Assembly: GCF_900155865.1 (NCBI RefSeq)
Contig: NZ_LT707006.1
Span: 2,644,577 to 2,708,576 of the forward strand
DNA length: 64,000 bases
From: Bacteroides bouchesdurhonensis
GTDB lineage: Bacteria > Bacteroidota > Bacteroidia > Bacteroidales > Bacteroidaceae
Reading direction: 5' to 3'
In this document: positions 40,483 to 49,561 of the stretch, piece after piece
Numbering within the stretch: the first letter of the stretch is position 1
Layout of the letters: every line of letters starts with the position of its first letter
The notes under the pieces: model-generated
Database searches by the model: none
Told to the model about the DNA's origin: nothing
Seen by the model: only the letters and a program-made list of their open reading frames with translations
Made by a program: the position numbers and the translations under genes

Positions 40483-41754
40483 TTAATTCAGGAAAGGGAT
40501 AGCTCCATAACGTCCGTTGATATAATCCTTTTGCACACTTCGGTCATTTCTGATTTTCGTACCGTTTTCGTCCTTGAACTCAAGCAAGGAATAAAGGTCG
40601 GACGATTCAGTCTTGTCTTTCTCGGTAAACCAAATCTGATCACGACGCAGGTAAGCAAGATTGAGCAGATTCGTATCGTGGGTGGCAAAAATGAGCTGGG
40701 CACCGTGGGGGTTAGTCTCAGGGTTCATAAACAGTTGAAGGATGCTACGGGTGAGAAGGGGATGTAATTTGGCATCCAGTTCATCGACAATCAGCACTTT
40801 GCCTAATCTGAGCGTGTCAAAAATGGGACCGGACATTTCGATAACCTTTTTCGTGCCTTCCGATTCCATCTCGTCCTTGTCAAACGTGCCGATTCCGCTT
40901 ACATTGCCTTGTTCATCATAGATGTTATGGGTAGTCTTGGCTTCCATTATCTTTTTACCCTTCAGTTCTTCCACCAACTTGGAACGCAACGCTTCAGGAA
41001 TTTGCATCTTACCGGAAAGACTCTCATCAGAGAATGACTTTTCAGTAACCAACAGCTCGTTAAAACCGAGTTGGGCATGATGGAAAAATTCCAAAGCCTG
41101 CTTGCATCCCTCCAAACGGTTGCTGAACATTTGGAGAGTGAAACCTTCATATCCTTGGCTGTCCATTCCTGAAAGGTAATTGCAACTATTGAACCAGTCC
41201 AAGATGCGCATGGATTTTGCACCGTTTAATTGAGCCACCAATGAAACGAACAGACGATTGGAGGGGGTGGCTCCCTCTTTACCCAGTCCTTCCGGGAAAC
41301 GGGTCTTGGACACTTCAAATTCATTGTCCACACGCAGAAACAGGTTGAACTCACGTTGTCCGGCACACTTCTCATACAGCCACTCCTTACAAATATGTGT
41401 CTTGTCATAATCAAATCCATACCGATATTTTACATCGTCCAGCAGGAATTGGATTTCAAAAGAAGTCGGAGCATTGGCCGAGGTCAAATCCAACTTGAAA
41501 GGCTGAAAATATAATTCATCGGTAGGGTTCAGACGGACACTGCCCAGCAAGACACTTCTCATGGTCATCAAGGCCAGCAGTACATTGCTCTTTCCGCTCG
41601 AATTGGCACCGTACATTACGGCAGTCGGCAACAAGCGGTAAGATTCCTTTTGGATAACAGACTCTTTCAATTCCTTGATTGAACCAGCTTCCATACTGAG
41701 CGTTTTTTCGTCTCTGAATGAACGAAAATTCTGGAAAGTGAAGTTTACTAACAT
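40483..41754 (-). CDS. RloA-like AAA15 ATPase (AbiLi-type)
   Basis: A 423-residue ATPase from the ATG at 41754 (MLVNFTFQNFRSFRDEKTLS); an earlier in-frame start at 41841 would add an unconserved leader. Walker A is VMYGANSSGKSNVLLALMT, Walker B is KVLIVDELDAKLHPLLTRSI, and QLIFATHDTNLLNLAYLR is the H-loop. This is the AAA15/21 type of ABC-like ATPase that partners RloB. The pair is a candidate anti-phage module on the ICE: ATPase sensor plus effector. The two genes are 12 bp apart and read in one transcript. Confidence 0.8.
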   Translation of the reverse strand: MLVNFTFQNFRSFRDEKTLSMEAGSIKELKESVIQKESYRLLPTAVMYGANSSGKSNVLLALMTMRSVLLGSVRLNPTDELYFQPFKLDLTSANAPTSFEIQFLLDDVKYRYGFDYDKTHICKEWLYEKCAGQREFNLFLRVDNEFEVSKTRFPEGLGKEGATPSNRLFVSLVAQLNGAKSMRILDWFNSCNYLSGMDSQGYEGFTLQMFSNRLEGCKQALEFFHHAQLGFNELLVTEKSFSDESLSGKMQIPEALRSKLVEELKGKKIMEAKTTHNIYDEQGNVSGIGTFDKDEMESEGTKKVIEMSGPIFDTLRLGKVLIVDELDAKLHPLLTRSILQLFMNPETNPHGAQLIFATHDTNLLNLAYLRRDQIWFTEKDKTESSDLYSLLEFKDENGTKIRNDRSVQKDYINGRYGAIPFLN

Positions 41755-41912
41755 TGCATTCGGGTTTAACGTTTGCACAAAGGTAGCGAATATAATCGGT
41801 TTTGGTATCATATTTCGTGAATATTTCTCATTTATTAGCATCTGCTATTCAGTTTCCAGTGTTAGCGACAGCGTTTTTTGAATAAATCAATGCGCATTTT
41901 CAATAATGTCCT

Positions 41913-44900
41913 TTACATGTCTTCTGAATCTTGGGTATCTGCCACTACTTCCGTTTCCAAATCCAATCCAAAAGAGTCTTTCAGTTGGAGATAATCGAAA
42001 CACAGGGCTTTGGGACGGTTGACTTTTACTTTCTTCACTTGTTCGCCATTAATCAACTCAAACGAATAGTCCGGCAATCCGCTCGGTAGCAGGATGGTGA
42101 AACGGTCTTGTTTCAAGCCCAAGAAAGAGGAGTGCGATTTCAGATAGGATATGATAGTAGACCAGTTGGAACGATTGGCGGTGGTATTCATGTTCCGGCT
42201 ATTGAACAATGAAGCCACTGCTGCCGTATTCAGATAGAGGATAGGACGTGCCTCCTGAAACTCTATATCTTCTCTGGCTGAGAGAGGACGAAATGCTTTC
42301 AAATACCGGATACGGTAATGTGCCTGTTCGATGCATTTCCCTGATGTCTGGAATCCCTGAAGCATATTCCAAAAGTCTGCCACTTCGGAACTCTCTTGTG
42401 CCAGTTCATTTTGATTGCGTACTCCACGAATGGCCGTATCAAACAGTTCGGCATAACTGAACGGCACATCAATGACGGTTTCCAAGGTGCGAAAGGTGGC
42501 CAAAGGGATGACCCAGTTACCGAAAATACGGTCATGAATGACTTCATTTTCCAGTTTGGTAGCCAGCTCACGTTTGGTGATGGAGTAGATTTCCGGGAAA
42601 TTTTTCTCAAATAGCCCGCGATGGCTTAATATCTCAATGGTCAGATGCGTCAAACCGAGATTGCAGGTAGAAACCAAATCCTCATACTGCCGCTTCTCCT
42701 GTTGGCTGAACGAAGTCTTTGAGAAAGCCAAGAAGAGGACACGGGTGTAGAGTGCCATGTCTTGGGTGGGCTTGTCCTGTCCGCAAAGGGCTACACCTGT
42801 GGTGACAATGGTTTGTGCGGCCATGCCATCCGTATTGGTGTTCTTCTTTGTCTGTCCGCCACCTCCCCAAAGTCCTTTGAGGTAGGCTATCTTACGAATG
42901 TCGAGGTCGTTTTTGTATTCGTCCAATACCACCAATGTATTGACAGCCTGAGATACCCGGTCGTTCATGGCCGGTACCGATGTTACACCCAAATTGGGTG
43001 GGTCGATACCGTGCAAAAAGAACGACTGGAGCGATGTCGCCAACGTGGTTTTACCCGTTCCTTTTTCACCGAACAGGTTGAGTATGGGGAAATGACGGGT
43101 ACGGTGAAAGACAATGTCCCGGAAAAGAGTCGATAACAAGTAGCAAAAAGCGATTCTTGCATTCTCTCCAAATACATCCGTCAGCCTTGATACAAAATCA
43201 AAAAATCTTACTCCGTTTCTGTTTTCATGAATCATTAATCGTTCAAACTGGAATATCTCCTGATTGTGGAGATAGATTTTGGAGGTTGCCGGGATGTAGA
43301 AGGCTTTTCCATTGATGCCCCGTACAATCCCCAAGTCATCGACAGGTCTGAACGTGCCGTCAGTCAAGATGCCGTTACCGAAAGCAAAGAAATCCTCATT
43401 TGCGTTCCAACCCAATTTCCGGATGCGTTCCGCCGTGTCTGTTTTTGAATAGAGGTATTCTTTGACACGGTTGAGTTTGTCAATCTTGGCAAGCCATACA
43501 TAATTGCCCAACGAGCCGACTTTTTGTTGAAAGTTGCTCAATGAACATAATTCGGACTCTTTCAGTTCAACGACACGGCACACGTTGTACATATTCCGCA
43601 TACGAAAAATACGAGTACCGTTGCTTTCATCTTCGATGTGGAATAGCGGATCCATGATGAAGTTGGATATTCTGGCTGGATCTTCCTCCTCTTCTCCGGT
43701 GGAGTAGTAGCAGTTCTCCCGGATGAACAACCCGAATTGGCGCAACAGTTCCGCTTCACGTTGCAAGTCATTCATGGAGGATACTTTCTCACTCTTCTTC
43801 TTCGCCTCTCCACGGGCTTGCGCCACAGCATCACGCCACAGTTTTACCTTGCCGTGAAGTTTCGCCAGTTGCTCAATACATTGGTCAAACACCAACTGGT
43901 CTTTGATGTAGCGGAGCAGGTCGGCTATCTCTGCCACATACTTCCGTTCTTCCATCAGCGAACCGGCTACCAAGAAACGTTTCTGGGCAAGCCATACGAT
44001 GAAATGCTTTTCTTTGAGCGATGTGTAATCTTCCCTACAACGGATGTAGCTGTCCGCATCGTTCTTCAACATTTTTTCGCCCGAAGCAGGGTGTTGGGCG
44101 AACGGCAATTCCCGAACGGTTACATAGAAGCCTTTTCGTATGGCGGCGGTCCCATTGGTCATGACCGCTTCAAATCCAGGCCCGAAGGTTTTACCTTCCG
44201 CTACATCCGAATCAGGAATAAAACATAAGGAGGAGGTATATGGCTTCAGTTGGTCGAACTGGCTTTCACTCCATGATGTACCGAGGGTGGCAACTGTATT
44301 GTCAAAACCAACCTGTTGCATTCGAAGCACATCCGGCGCACCTTCTACGATAATATAATAATCCGTGTCACGTTGACGATAGGCGTGGTCGATGCCGAAC
44401 AGTGTTTCCCCTTTGGAATAAAGAATACTGGTTGCCGAATTGATGTATTTGGGAGTATTCTTGTTTTCACCGATGTACCGTGCTGTGTAAGCGATGATTC
44501 GTCCCCATTTATTCCGTATCGGAATCATGATACGGTGACGAAACATCGCATACACACTACCATCTTCGCCACGTTTGAACAGTCCCAATTCAAACAAGGC
44601 TTCTTCATTGAGAGATTTATTACGGCAATAATCAATGAAGTCATGCCCGTCTTTAGGAGCATAGCCTATTCCTGCTGTGGAGCAGAACTCTTCCGTCCAT
44701 CTGCCATAAGCGTAATCACGAGCCATCCGGCTTTCATCTCCCATGTTTGTTCTCAGATTCTCCAAGAAGTATTTCTGGACGCAATCCAAGATAACGAACA
44801 AAGACTCCTTGTGTCTGGTCTCGGCTCTCTGCTCATCCGTTTGTTCTTCATCTATGTACTCGATGGGGATATTGTGGTTCTTTGCTATGAACTTTATAGC

Positions 44901-45140
44901 CTCCCCAAAAGAAAGGTTCTCCTTTTCCATGATAAAGGTAATGGCATCACCGCCACGGTTACAACTGAAACAGTGGAAAAGATTCTTATGGGCAGTCACG
45001 GAAAATGAGGCTGTCCGTTCCGAATGGAAAGGGCACAAGCCCATTAACGTCAAACCCTTTTTTGAAAGTTCAACGTATGGTTTGAGGACATTTTCGATGG
45101 GAAGATTCCTGACTTTATTTATAGTGGACTCGCTAATCAT
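41913..45140 (-). CDS. Large CHC2-Toprim-ATPase primase/helicase of a mobile element
   Basis: A 1075-residue protein. Residues about 35-65 are a DnaG-type CHC2 zinc finger (GLCPFHSERTASFSV, then NLFHCFSCNRGGDAI). The Toprim part follows (DYYIIVEGAPDVLRMQQVGF, VATLGTSWSESQ, SLCFIPDSDVAEGK). Around residue 690 a P-loop ATPase begins, LFGEKGTGKTTLATSLQSF, with VNTLVVLDEYKNDLDI as Walker B. A single polypeptide thus has priming and helicase-type parts, as in replication proteins of mobilisable and phage-like elements. It overlaps the upstream HTH gene by 4 nt. It probably drives element replication or rescue. Confidence 0.75.
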   Translation of the reverse strand: MISESTINKVRNLPIENVLKPYVELSKKGLTLMGLCPFHSERTASFSVTAHKNLFHCFSCNRGGDAITFIMEKENLSFGEAIKFIAKNHNIPIEYIDEEQTDEQRAETRHKESLFVILDCVQKYFLENLRTNMGDESRMARDYAYGRWTEEFCSTAGIGYAPKDGHDFIDYCRNKSLNEEALFELGLFKRGEDGSVYAMFRHRIMIPIRNKWGRIIAYTARYIGENKNTPKYINSATSILYSKGETLFGIDHAYRQRDTDYYIIVEGAPDVLRMQQVGFDNTVATLGTSWSESQFDQLKPYTSSLCFIPDSDVAEGKTFGPGFEAVMTNGTAAIRKGFYVTVRELPFAQHPASGEKMLKNDADSYIRCREDYTSLKEKHFIVWLAQKRFLVAGSLMEERKYVAEIADLLRYIKDQLVFDQCIEQLAKLHGKVKLWRDAVAQARGEAKKKSEKVSSMNDLQREAELLRQFGLFIRENCYYSTGEEEEDPARISNFIMDPLFHIEDESNGTRIFRMRNMYNVCRVVELKESELCSLSNFQQKVGSLGNYVWLAKIDKLNRVKEYLYSKTDTAERIRKLGWNANEDFFAFGNGILTDGTFRPVDDLGIVRGINGKAFYIPATSKIYLHNQEIFQFERLMIHENRNGVRFFDFVSRLTDVFGENARIAFCYLLSTLFRDIVFHRTRHFPILNLFGEKGTGKTTLATSLQSFFLHGIDPPNLGVTSVPAMNDRVSQAVNTLVVLDEYKNDLDIRKIAYLKGLWGGGGQTKKNTNTDGMAAQTIVTTGVALCGQDKPTQDMALYTRVLFLAFSKTSFSQQEKRQYEDLVSTCNLGLTHLTIEILSHRGLFEKNFPEIYSITKRELATKLENEVIHDRIFGNWVIPLATFRTLETVIDVPFSYAELFDTAIRGVRNQNELAQESSEVADFWNMLQGFQTSGKCIEQAHYRIRYLKAFRPLSAREDIEFQEARPILYLNTAAVASLFNSRNMNTTANRSNWSTIISYLKSHSSFLGLKQDRFTILLPSGLPDYSFELINGEQVKKVKVNRPKALCFDYLQLKDSFGLDLETEVVADTQDSEDM

Positions 45141-45340
45141 AACTTACTCACAATGTCCCAGCAATCAATGATTGATTGTCCGGTGTATTTAGGGCGGCAA
45201 ACATTAGTGGGGTTAATCGGTCTGATATAACCACACTCTTTGTATTTGTACAGCGTCTTGTTGCTGATACCCAATTCGGCACAGGTCTGTTTGACGGAAT
45301 AAACGCCGTTTGGGTTACATGTCGGTCTTAATTCTTTCAT
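45137..45340 (-). CDS. Small helix-turn-helix protein upstream of the primase
   Basis: A 67-residue protein: GVYSVKQTCAELGISNKTLY is a MerR/excisionase-type HTH, followed by KYKECGYIRPINPTN and a short C-terminal helix. Its stop overlaps the primase start (45137-45140), indicating coupled translation. In Bacteroidetes mobile elements such a protein next to the primase usually controls element replication or excision. Similar in kind to the HTH protein at 37591 but not closely related. Confidence 0.7.
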   Translation of the reverse strand: MKELRPTCNPNGVYSVKQTCAELGISNKTLYKYKECGYIRPINPTNVCRPKYTGQSIIDCWDIVSKL

Positions 45341-45513
45341 CTAAAGACATTTTATTATGAATATTCCGGTTTGTCTATAAACCGAACATATTCCGATTGT
45401 AATACTATTTGCGACCCAATGGAAGAATTTTGCTATGACTGCCTATTGAAATGATTGTCGCTCAAAATGTAGCCATAATAATGTTTATTTCTTTGGCGCA
45501 TTATACTCTTTCT

Positions 45514-45798
45514 TTACTTTTTAATGGAATTATTGAAATAATCCTGGGTGGTACGTTGAAGGAGCCGAAGGTCGGCAGTCCTATATTCAACTTTTCCCGG
45601 ACGTTTGTAAGATACCACTTTCCCTTGTTGTTTCCAACGCTCTACATTTCTACGCCCGAATAGTTCATAAGCCTTGCGCTGGCTTATGAACTCAGGGTCA
45701 TTGTTGTCTGATTTCAACAACCTGACAATTCGGGCAGAAAGGTCGTTAATGAATGTGTCATAGGATATAAGGTGATCCATAAACTGAAATGATGCCAT
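45514..45798 (-). CDS. DUF3853-like HTH protein
   Basis: A 94-residue protein: FISQRKAYELFGRRNVERWK is a helix-turn-helix-like unit and QGKVVSYKRPGKVEYRTADL looks like a winged strand pair, matching the DUF3853 pattern of Bacteroidetes mobile elements. The C-terminus (LLQRTTQDYFNNS) is helical. It probably binds DNA and may serve as an excision or replication accessory. It lies 18 bp downstream of the 63-aa gene and about 170 bp before the HTH/primase pair, all leftward. Confidence 0.65.
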   Translation of the reverse strand: MASFQFMDHLISYDTFINDLSARIVRLLKSDNNDPEFISQRKAYELFGRRNVERWKQQGKVVSYKRPGKVEYRTADLRLLQRTTQDYFNNSIKK

Positions 45799-45816
45799 AC
45801 TACATAACTTTGGATT

Positions 45817-46008
45817 TTAAGAGATCCGTGAAACGGTAATTGTCTGGTTCTCGCGGTTGGTTTTCGTTTTGAACCTGCGATTGAAGATAGCACCCAGTTC
45901 AGAGGCTTGGGTACGGACGCTTTTCAGACGTGAGATAGGGAACACGACGGCATCGCCAACTTCGAGGGCGGTGAGAGCAGGACGGATTTTTTCCAAGTTT
46001 TCTACCAT
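45817..46008 (-). CDS. Small hypothetical protein of the ICE regulatory module
   Basis: A 63-residue basic protein: MVENLEKIRPALTALEVGDA then VVFPISRLKSVRTQASELGA and TKTNRENQTITVSRIS. The GDAVVFPISRLKSVR block, followed by a helix and a beta hairpin, is seen in short proteins of Bacteroides mobile elements, often beside DUF3853 and primase genes. It could be a DNA-binding accessory factor. No further function can be read. Confidence 0.6.
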   Translation of the reverse strand: MVENLEKIRPALTALEVGDAVVFPISRLKSVRTQASELGAIFNRRFKTKTNRENQTITVSRIS

Positions 46009-46153
46009 AATCTTTGGATGTTTAATATTTAATGTTTAACTTTGCACTCAGCAAGGTGAGTGTTAATGCTCGCAAAGTAACACAAAAAGGTTTATATAGC
46101 CAAATATTTATTTGATAGTTTCTATTTAATCTTTAATAATTGATGATTCTATT

Positions 46154-46609
46154 ATGGATATAGACATAAAATTGGTGCATATTGGGCAAGCGATTGACAA
46201 ACGCCGCAACGAGCTTGGACTTAGTAAATCCGAACTCGGTCGCAGGATTGGTGTGCCCCAGCAGCATATCAATCGCATCCTTGAACGGGAAACAATGGAA
46301 ACCAGCAAACTTGTCAAAGTGAGCCAAGCCTTGGATTATAATTTCTTTGCGCTGTTCTGCTCGATGTCACATCAAATATCCGCATATCTTGCGGCTGTCA
46401 CATTGAACGGTAATGCACATAATGCTATTGGTGATAATGAACTTGCGACACAGCTTTCCAAAGAGCAGGCTGTCGTTGAATCTCAAAAAGAAATTATCAA
46501 GCTATTAAAAGAACAGATTGATAATTTGAATACGCAGATAAACCGTCTTGATTCCAACTTGAATGATAAAGACGAAATCATAAGACTATTAAAAGAAAGG
46601 GGGCAATAA
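46154..46609 (+). CDS. XRE-family regulator with C-terminal coiled coil
   Basis: A 151-residue protein. Residues about 8-65 form a Cro/CI-type HTH (IGQAIDKRRNELGLSKSELG then RIGVPQQHINRILERE). Residues about 100-150 form a clear leucine-zipper-like coiled coil (KEIIKLLKEQIDNLNTQINR, DEIIRLLKERG). It would therefore bind DNA as an oligomer. It reads away from the leftward DUF3853/primase module and shares a 145-bp AT-rich divergent region with it, the likely site where it regulates both. It is at the right end of the ICE-like region. Confidence 0.75.
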   Translation: MDIDIKLVHIGQAIDKRRNELGLSKSELGRRIGVPQQHINRILERETMETSKLVKVSQALDYNFFALFCSMSHQISAYLAAVTLNGNAHNAIGDNELATQLSKEQAVVESQKEIIKLLKEQIDNLNTQINRLDSNLNDKDEIIRLLKERGQ

Positions 46610-46746
46610 CGGAAGGATACAATTATAACTAACATGTATAAAGAGCAGGTTGGTTTAGCATCTAAAAGTAGTGTAATGAAACCCTATATTAATATGTAGG
46701 GGTCTGAAAATTAAGAATGTTGTCATATTAGTGCCTTTAGAGAAAG

Positions 46747-46964
46747 GTTAAAACAATATTAAATCAATATTCGCTTACAAATAGCTTACAATGAGCTTTT
46801 AAGTATCTGAGTATTAGATTTATATTAATGAGGCGCAAGCAGCTATAGAGGGGTAACTCCCTCAGTTAAAACAATATTAGATAAATATTCGCTTACTGTA
46901 GGCTTACACCTAAAACCGAAATAATTGAATATCAAATCTGTATTGAAACGGCGCAGGCAGCAAT
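46747..46964. repeat. Two degenerate 100-bp direct repeats
   Basis: Copies at 46747-46846 and 46865-46964, each starting GTTAAAACAATATTA and ending GCGCA(A/G)GCAGC(T/A)AT. The first 32 bases match at all but two positions; the middle is more diverged but keeps the same spacing. The stretch 46610-47157 has no other gene that I can support. Function is unknown: duplicated integrase-binding site, decayed duplication or regulatory array. Confidence 0.6.
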
Positions 46965-47007
46965 TGAAGAATGATGATTAGCTTTGATAGTATTTAATAT
47001 TAATAGG

Positions 47008-47040
47008 AAAAGGATTTGCTCTGAGAGTAAGTCCTTTTTT
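47008..47040 (+). terminator. Intrinsic terminator downstream of the 46154 regulator
   Basis: AAAAGGATTTGCTC / GAGTAAGTCCTTTTTT forms a stem of about 13 bp with loop TGA and a 3' T run. It is the only terminator in the 540 bases between the XRE gene and the composite transposon. Confidence 0.65.
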
Positions 47041-47148
47041 GAAAAGTATAATACCCAGAGGAATAAAATTATCAATTAGGGATTAAAGAAATGCAACAGG
47101 AAGGGCTTTAAAAAGCAGTTATATGACACTTGCATTATACGCTTGTAG

Positions 47149-47157
47149 CCTCTAATT
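47149..47157. repeat. 9-bp target duplication, left copy
   Basis: CCTCTAATT directly before the left terminal repeat (47158). The same nine bases occur directly after the right end of the composite element (52360-52368). ISAs1-family elements typically duplicate 8-10 bp of target. Confidence 0.8.
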
Positions 47158-47442
47158 CACAGCTTTTTCATTTAAGAAAAATTGTTCATCGCTTGTTATT
47201 GCAGTAAAAATCCTTATATTCGTGCGCGACGATGCTGAAGCACCGCCTTAGGTGTTTCTTCTTATCGTTCATTTTTAATTTTTTGTAGGCGGAATTCAAT
47301 AAGATATGGTGTTGATATTGTCTTCCGCCTTTGTTTTTGCGATAGCAAAAATACGATTTATTTCATTGATATACAACTTTTTACACATAATACTGTAAAG
47401 AAGGGACACCTTGACTGTCTTCGTGGCAGCATCCTGACTCAT

Positions 47443-48626
47443 TTGAGAGAATTTGTATCCTCAGTCCCTGAATACCGCAGAACAAGCAGGGGAAACTTCA
47501 AACACAAACTTGAAGGCATACTCATGCTTGTCATATTGGGAAGGCTCAGCAAGTGTATTACCAGAGCTGAAATACTTCAATTTGGCAAACGTCACTTGAA
47601 ACGCCTGCAGGTCAAAGGGTTATTTCAGTATGGTTTACCGTCAGAAGCTACGCTTTGCCGTGTGTTTCAAAGCATAGACGATGAAAAGAAGGCTGATCGA
47701 ATGTCTGCTTTTGCAGACGTTTTCCGCAAGGAAATATCCTCTTCGTCAACTGATATCATTTGTATTGATGGCAAGACCATGCGAGGTACCTTGTACGAAA
47801 ACGGACGTAACCCTGATATCGTATCTGCATATTCACTTGGTTCGGGCTTTACTTTGGCTACTGATGTTTGCAAGGAGAAAAGTAATGAAATCAAATCCGT
47901 GCCCCGGTTATTGGACAAACTAGACGTGTCAGGATGTGTAATCACCGCAGATGCCATGTCATTCCAAAAGGTAATAATAGACAAGATTAGAGAGAAAGGA
48001 GCAGACTTCGTGATCGAACTCAAGGCGAATCAAAGATCTTTGCGCTATGGACTTGAAGACTCTATAAAGACCGCCACCCCGACTGATGTCTACAAGGAAG
48101 ATTTCGACGAGGTACGTGAAGAGTCGAAGTTGGCCAACCGCCACCCCGACTGATGTCTACAAGGAAGGCCCATACTTGGAACACGGCAGGATTGAGTCAA
48201 GGATATGCCGCATATACCGTGGGGAAGAACTTATTGTCGACAAGGAAAAATGGAATGGCAATTTGACAGTCATAGAAATACTCACATCTACAGAAAAAAA
48301 GCCTGATAGTAAGACTGCATCTGAACAGCGACTGTACATTTCAAGCCTGGATAGCAGCAGAGCGGCTTAGTCAGATAACCAAACAGCATTGGGCTATTGA
48401 AAGCATGCACTGGGAACTTGACCGCAACCTCCGGCAGGACAGCATAAAACGTAAAGCCGAACGGGCGGCTAGGAACTTGGCAATTCAAAGGATGGTCTTG
48501 GCACTGATTGCTGTTTGGAAGAACAGAAGGAAAAAAATATCAGATAAGCGAAAAGGCACGGCTGAGATAATAAGGGAGCTATCGGTAAGCTTCACTAAGG
48601 TGTTACATTTTCTGGCTCAAAAATGA
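47443..48626 (+). pseudogene. ISAs1-family transposase, frameshifted
   Basis: The first part (47443-48153, TTG start) encodes the DDE_Tnp_1-associated domain and the first catalytic region: PEYRRTSRGNFKHKLEGILM, DIICIDGKTMRGTLYENGRN and GCVITADAMSFQKVIIDKIR. At 48071-48167 a 67-bp insertion that repeats 30 bp of the gene shifts the frame. Homology continues in other frames (RICRIYRGEELIVDKEKWNG at about 48200; LDRNLRQDSIKRKAERAARN near 48420), with a second break near 48300. The gene cannot make a full transposase. Confidence 0.8.
48071..48167 (+). repeat. 30-bp direct duplication inside the transposase
   Basis: The 30 bases at 48071-48100 recur exactly at 48138-48167, with 37 bp of other sequence between. 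The inverted copy 2 of the same IS lacks this insert, so it is a secondary event that broke this copy. Confidence 0.75.
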
Positions 48627-48757
48627 GAGAATTTTAGATTTGATATATTCGTAATTTGTTGATTATCAATAACAAGATCAGCACCCATGCCGTATTGGCA
48701 TGGGTAGGGGGATTGTATCCATAAATCAAAGTTTAAATGAAAAAGCCGTGTTTACGT

Positions 48758-49406
48758 GAGATATGGAATGCAATCTTTTAGCTAGTGAAAACAGGGTGCC
48801 AACGGCGTATGCTTCCTTCTGATTATGCTCCGTGGGAGTTGGTTTACTATTATTATCGCAAATGGTGCTCTTTGGGTGAATTTGATTTGTTATTGAATAA
48901 CTTACGAGAAAAGGTGCGTGTCCAAATGGGACAAAAAGCAGAAGCTAACTTTCGGCAGAGTCTTCTCTAGTTGTCAAACCATGCAAATGTCCTTTCCACC
49001 ATCCATCTTTTTCCAATTGGTTTAAAGACATTAACCTTATCTCCGCTTACCACAACTTCAAGGATATATCCGAAAACTGTTTTTATTTTGTCTGCTATTT
49101 CCCCACGATAACCAGCATCAGCTAGTATGATTTTGATATTGCAACAAAGCTCTCTGAGATACCTTTCTAATAATTATGGCAGGCTATTGTGACCATCACA
49201 GTTAGTAGGAAACAATTCTTAGCAACTACTACATGACGTTTAACTCCTTTTATTTTCTTATTCCCATCAATGCCGCTGAGAGAACGATTATTATTACCCC
49301 AACGTACACTTTGACTATCCATAATACCCAGTTATGAATTGACATTTGATTCGGCAGAAGAAATGGTAAAACTAGCAGCTATTAGGATGCTATTGAATAA
49401 AATTTA
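48758..49406 (+). pseudogene. IS5-family transposase remnant with an inverted middle
   Basis: Plus strand 48758-48945 encodes the N-terminal part (EIWNAIF, stop, then VKTGCQRRMLPSDYAPWELV and YYYYRKWCSLGEF). Plus strand 49333-49406 encodes the C-terminus (YELTFDSAEEMVKLAAIRML). The DDE core between them is on the minus strand: MDSQSVRWGNNNRSLSGIDG, LADAGYRGEIADKIKTVFGY, then KRWMVERTFAWFDN and RRLCRK. The pieces come from one gene whose middle of about 380 bp has been inverted; AGTTA/TAACT occurs at both breakpoints. Internal stops show further decay. Confidence 0.7.
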
Positions 49407-49561
49407 AACAGGCTCTAAAAAAGTTGAAAAACTGATTTTTACTTCTGTATAGGTGTTTGTAGAGGAAATAGTTATAAAAATTTCTTTTTTTAGTCAGACT
49501 CACGATTATACTTTTATTTCAATTATAAATGCTCTCTTGTTAGGTTTTTATTTAATGACTA

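Larger units (their letters stand above)
47158..48750 (+). mobile_element. ISAs1-family insertion sequence, copy 1 (full length, damaged)
   Basis: 1593 bp between 18-bp terminal repeats CACAGCTTTTTCATTTAA (47158) and TTAAATGAAAAAGCCGTG (48733-48750), one mismatch. Inside the left end, AGGCGGAA / TTCCGCCT and TTTTTGC / GCAAAAA hairpins precede the transposase, as expected for shielding from outside transcription. CCCATGCC / GGCATGGG (48684-48704) is a hairpin after the gene. Confidence 0.75.

Noticed and set aside
46747..46964. A CRISPR or integron array
   Set aside because: Only two degenerate copies and no associated genes.
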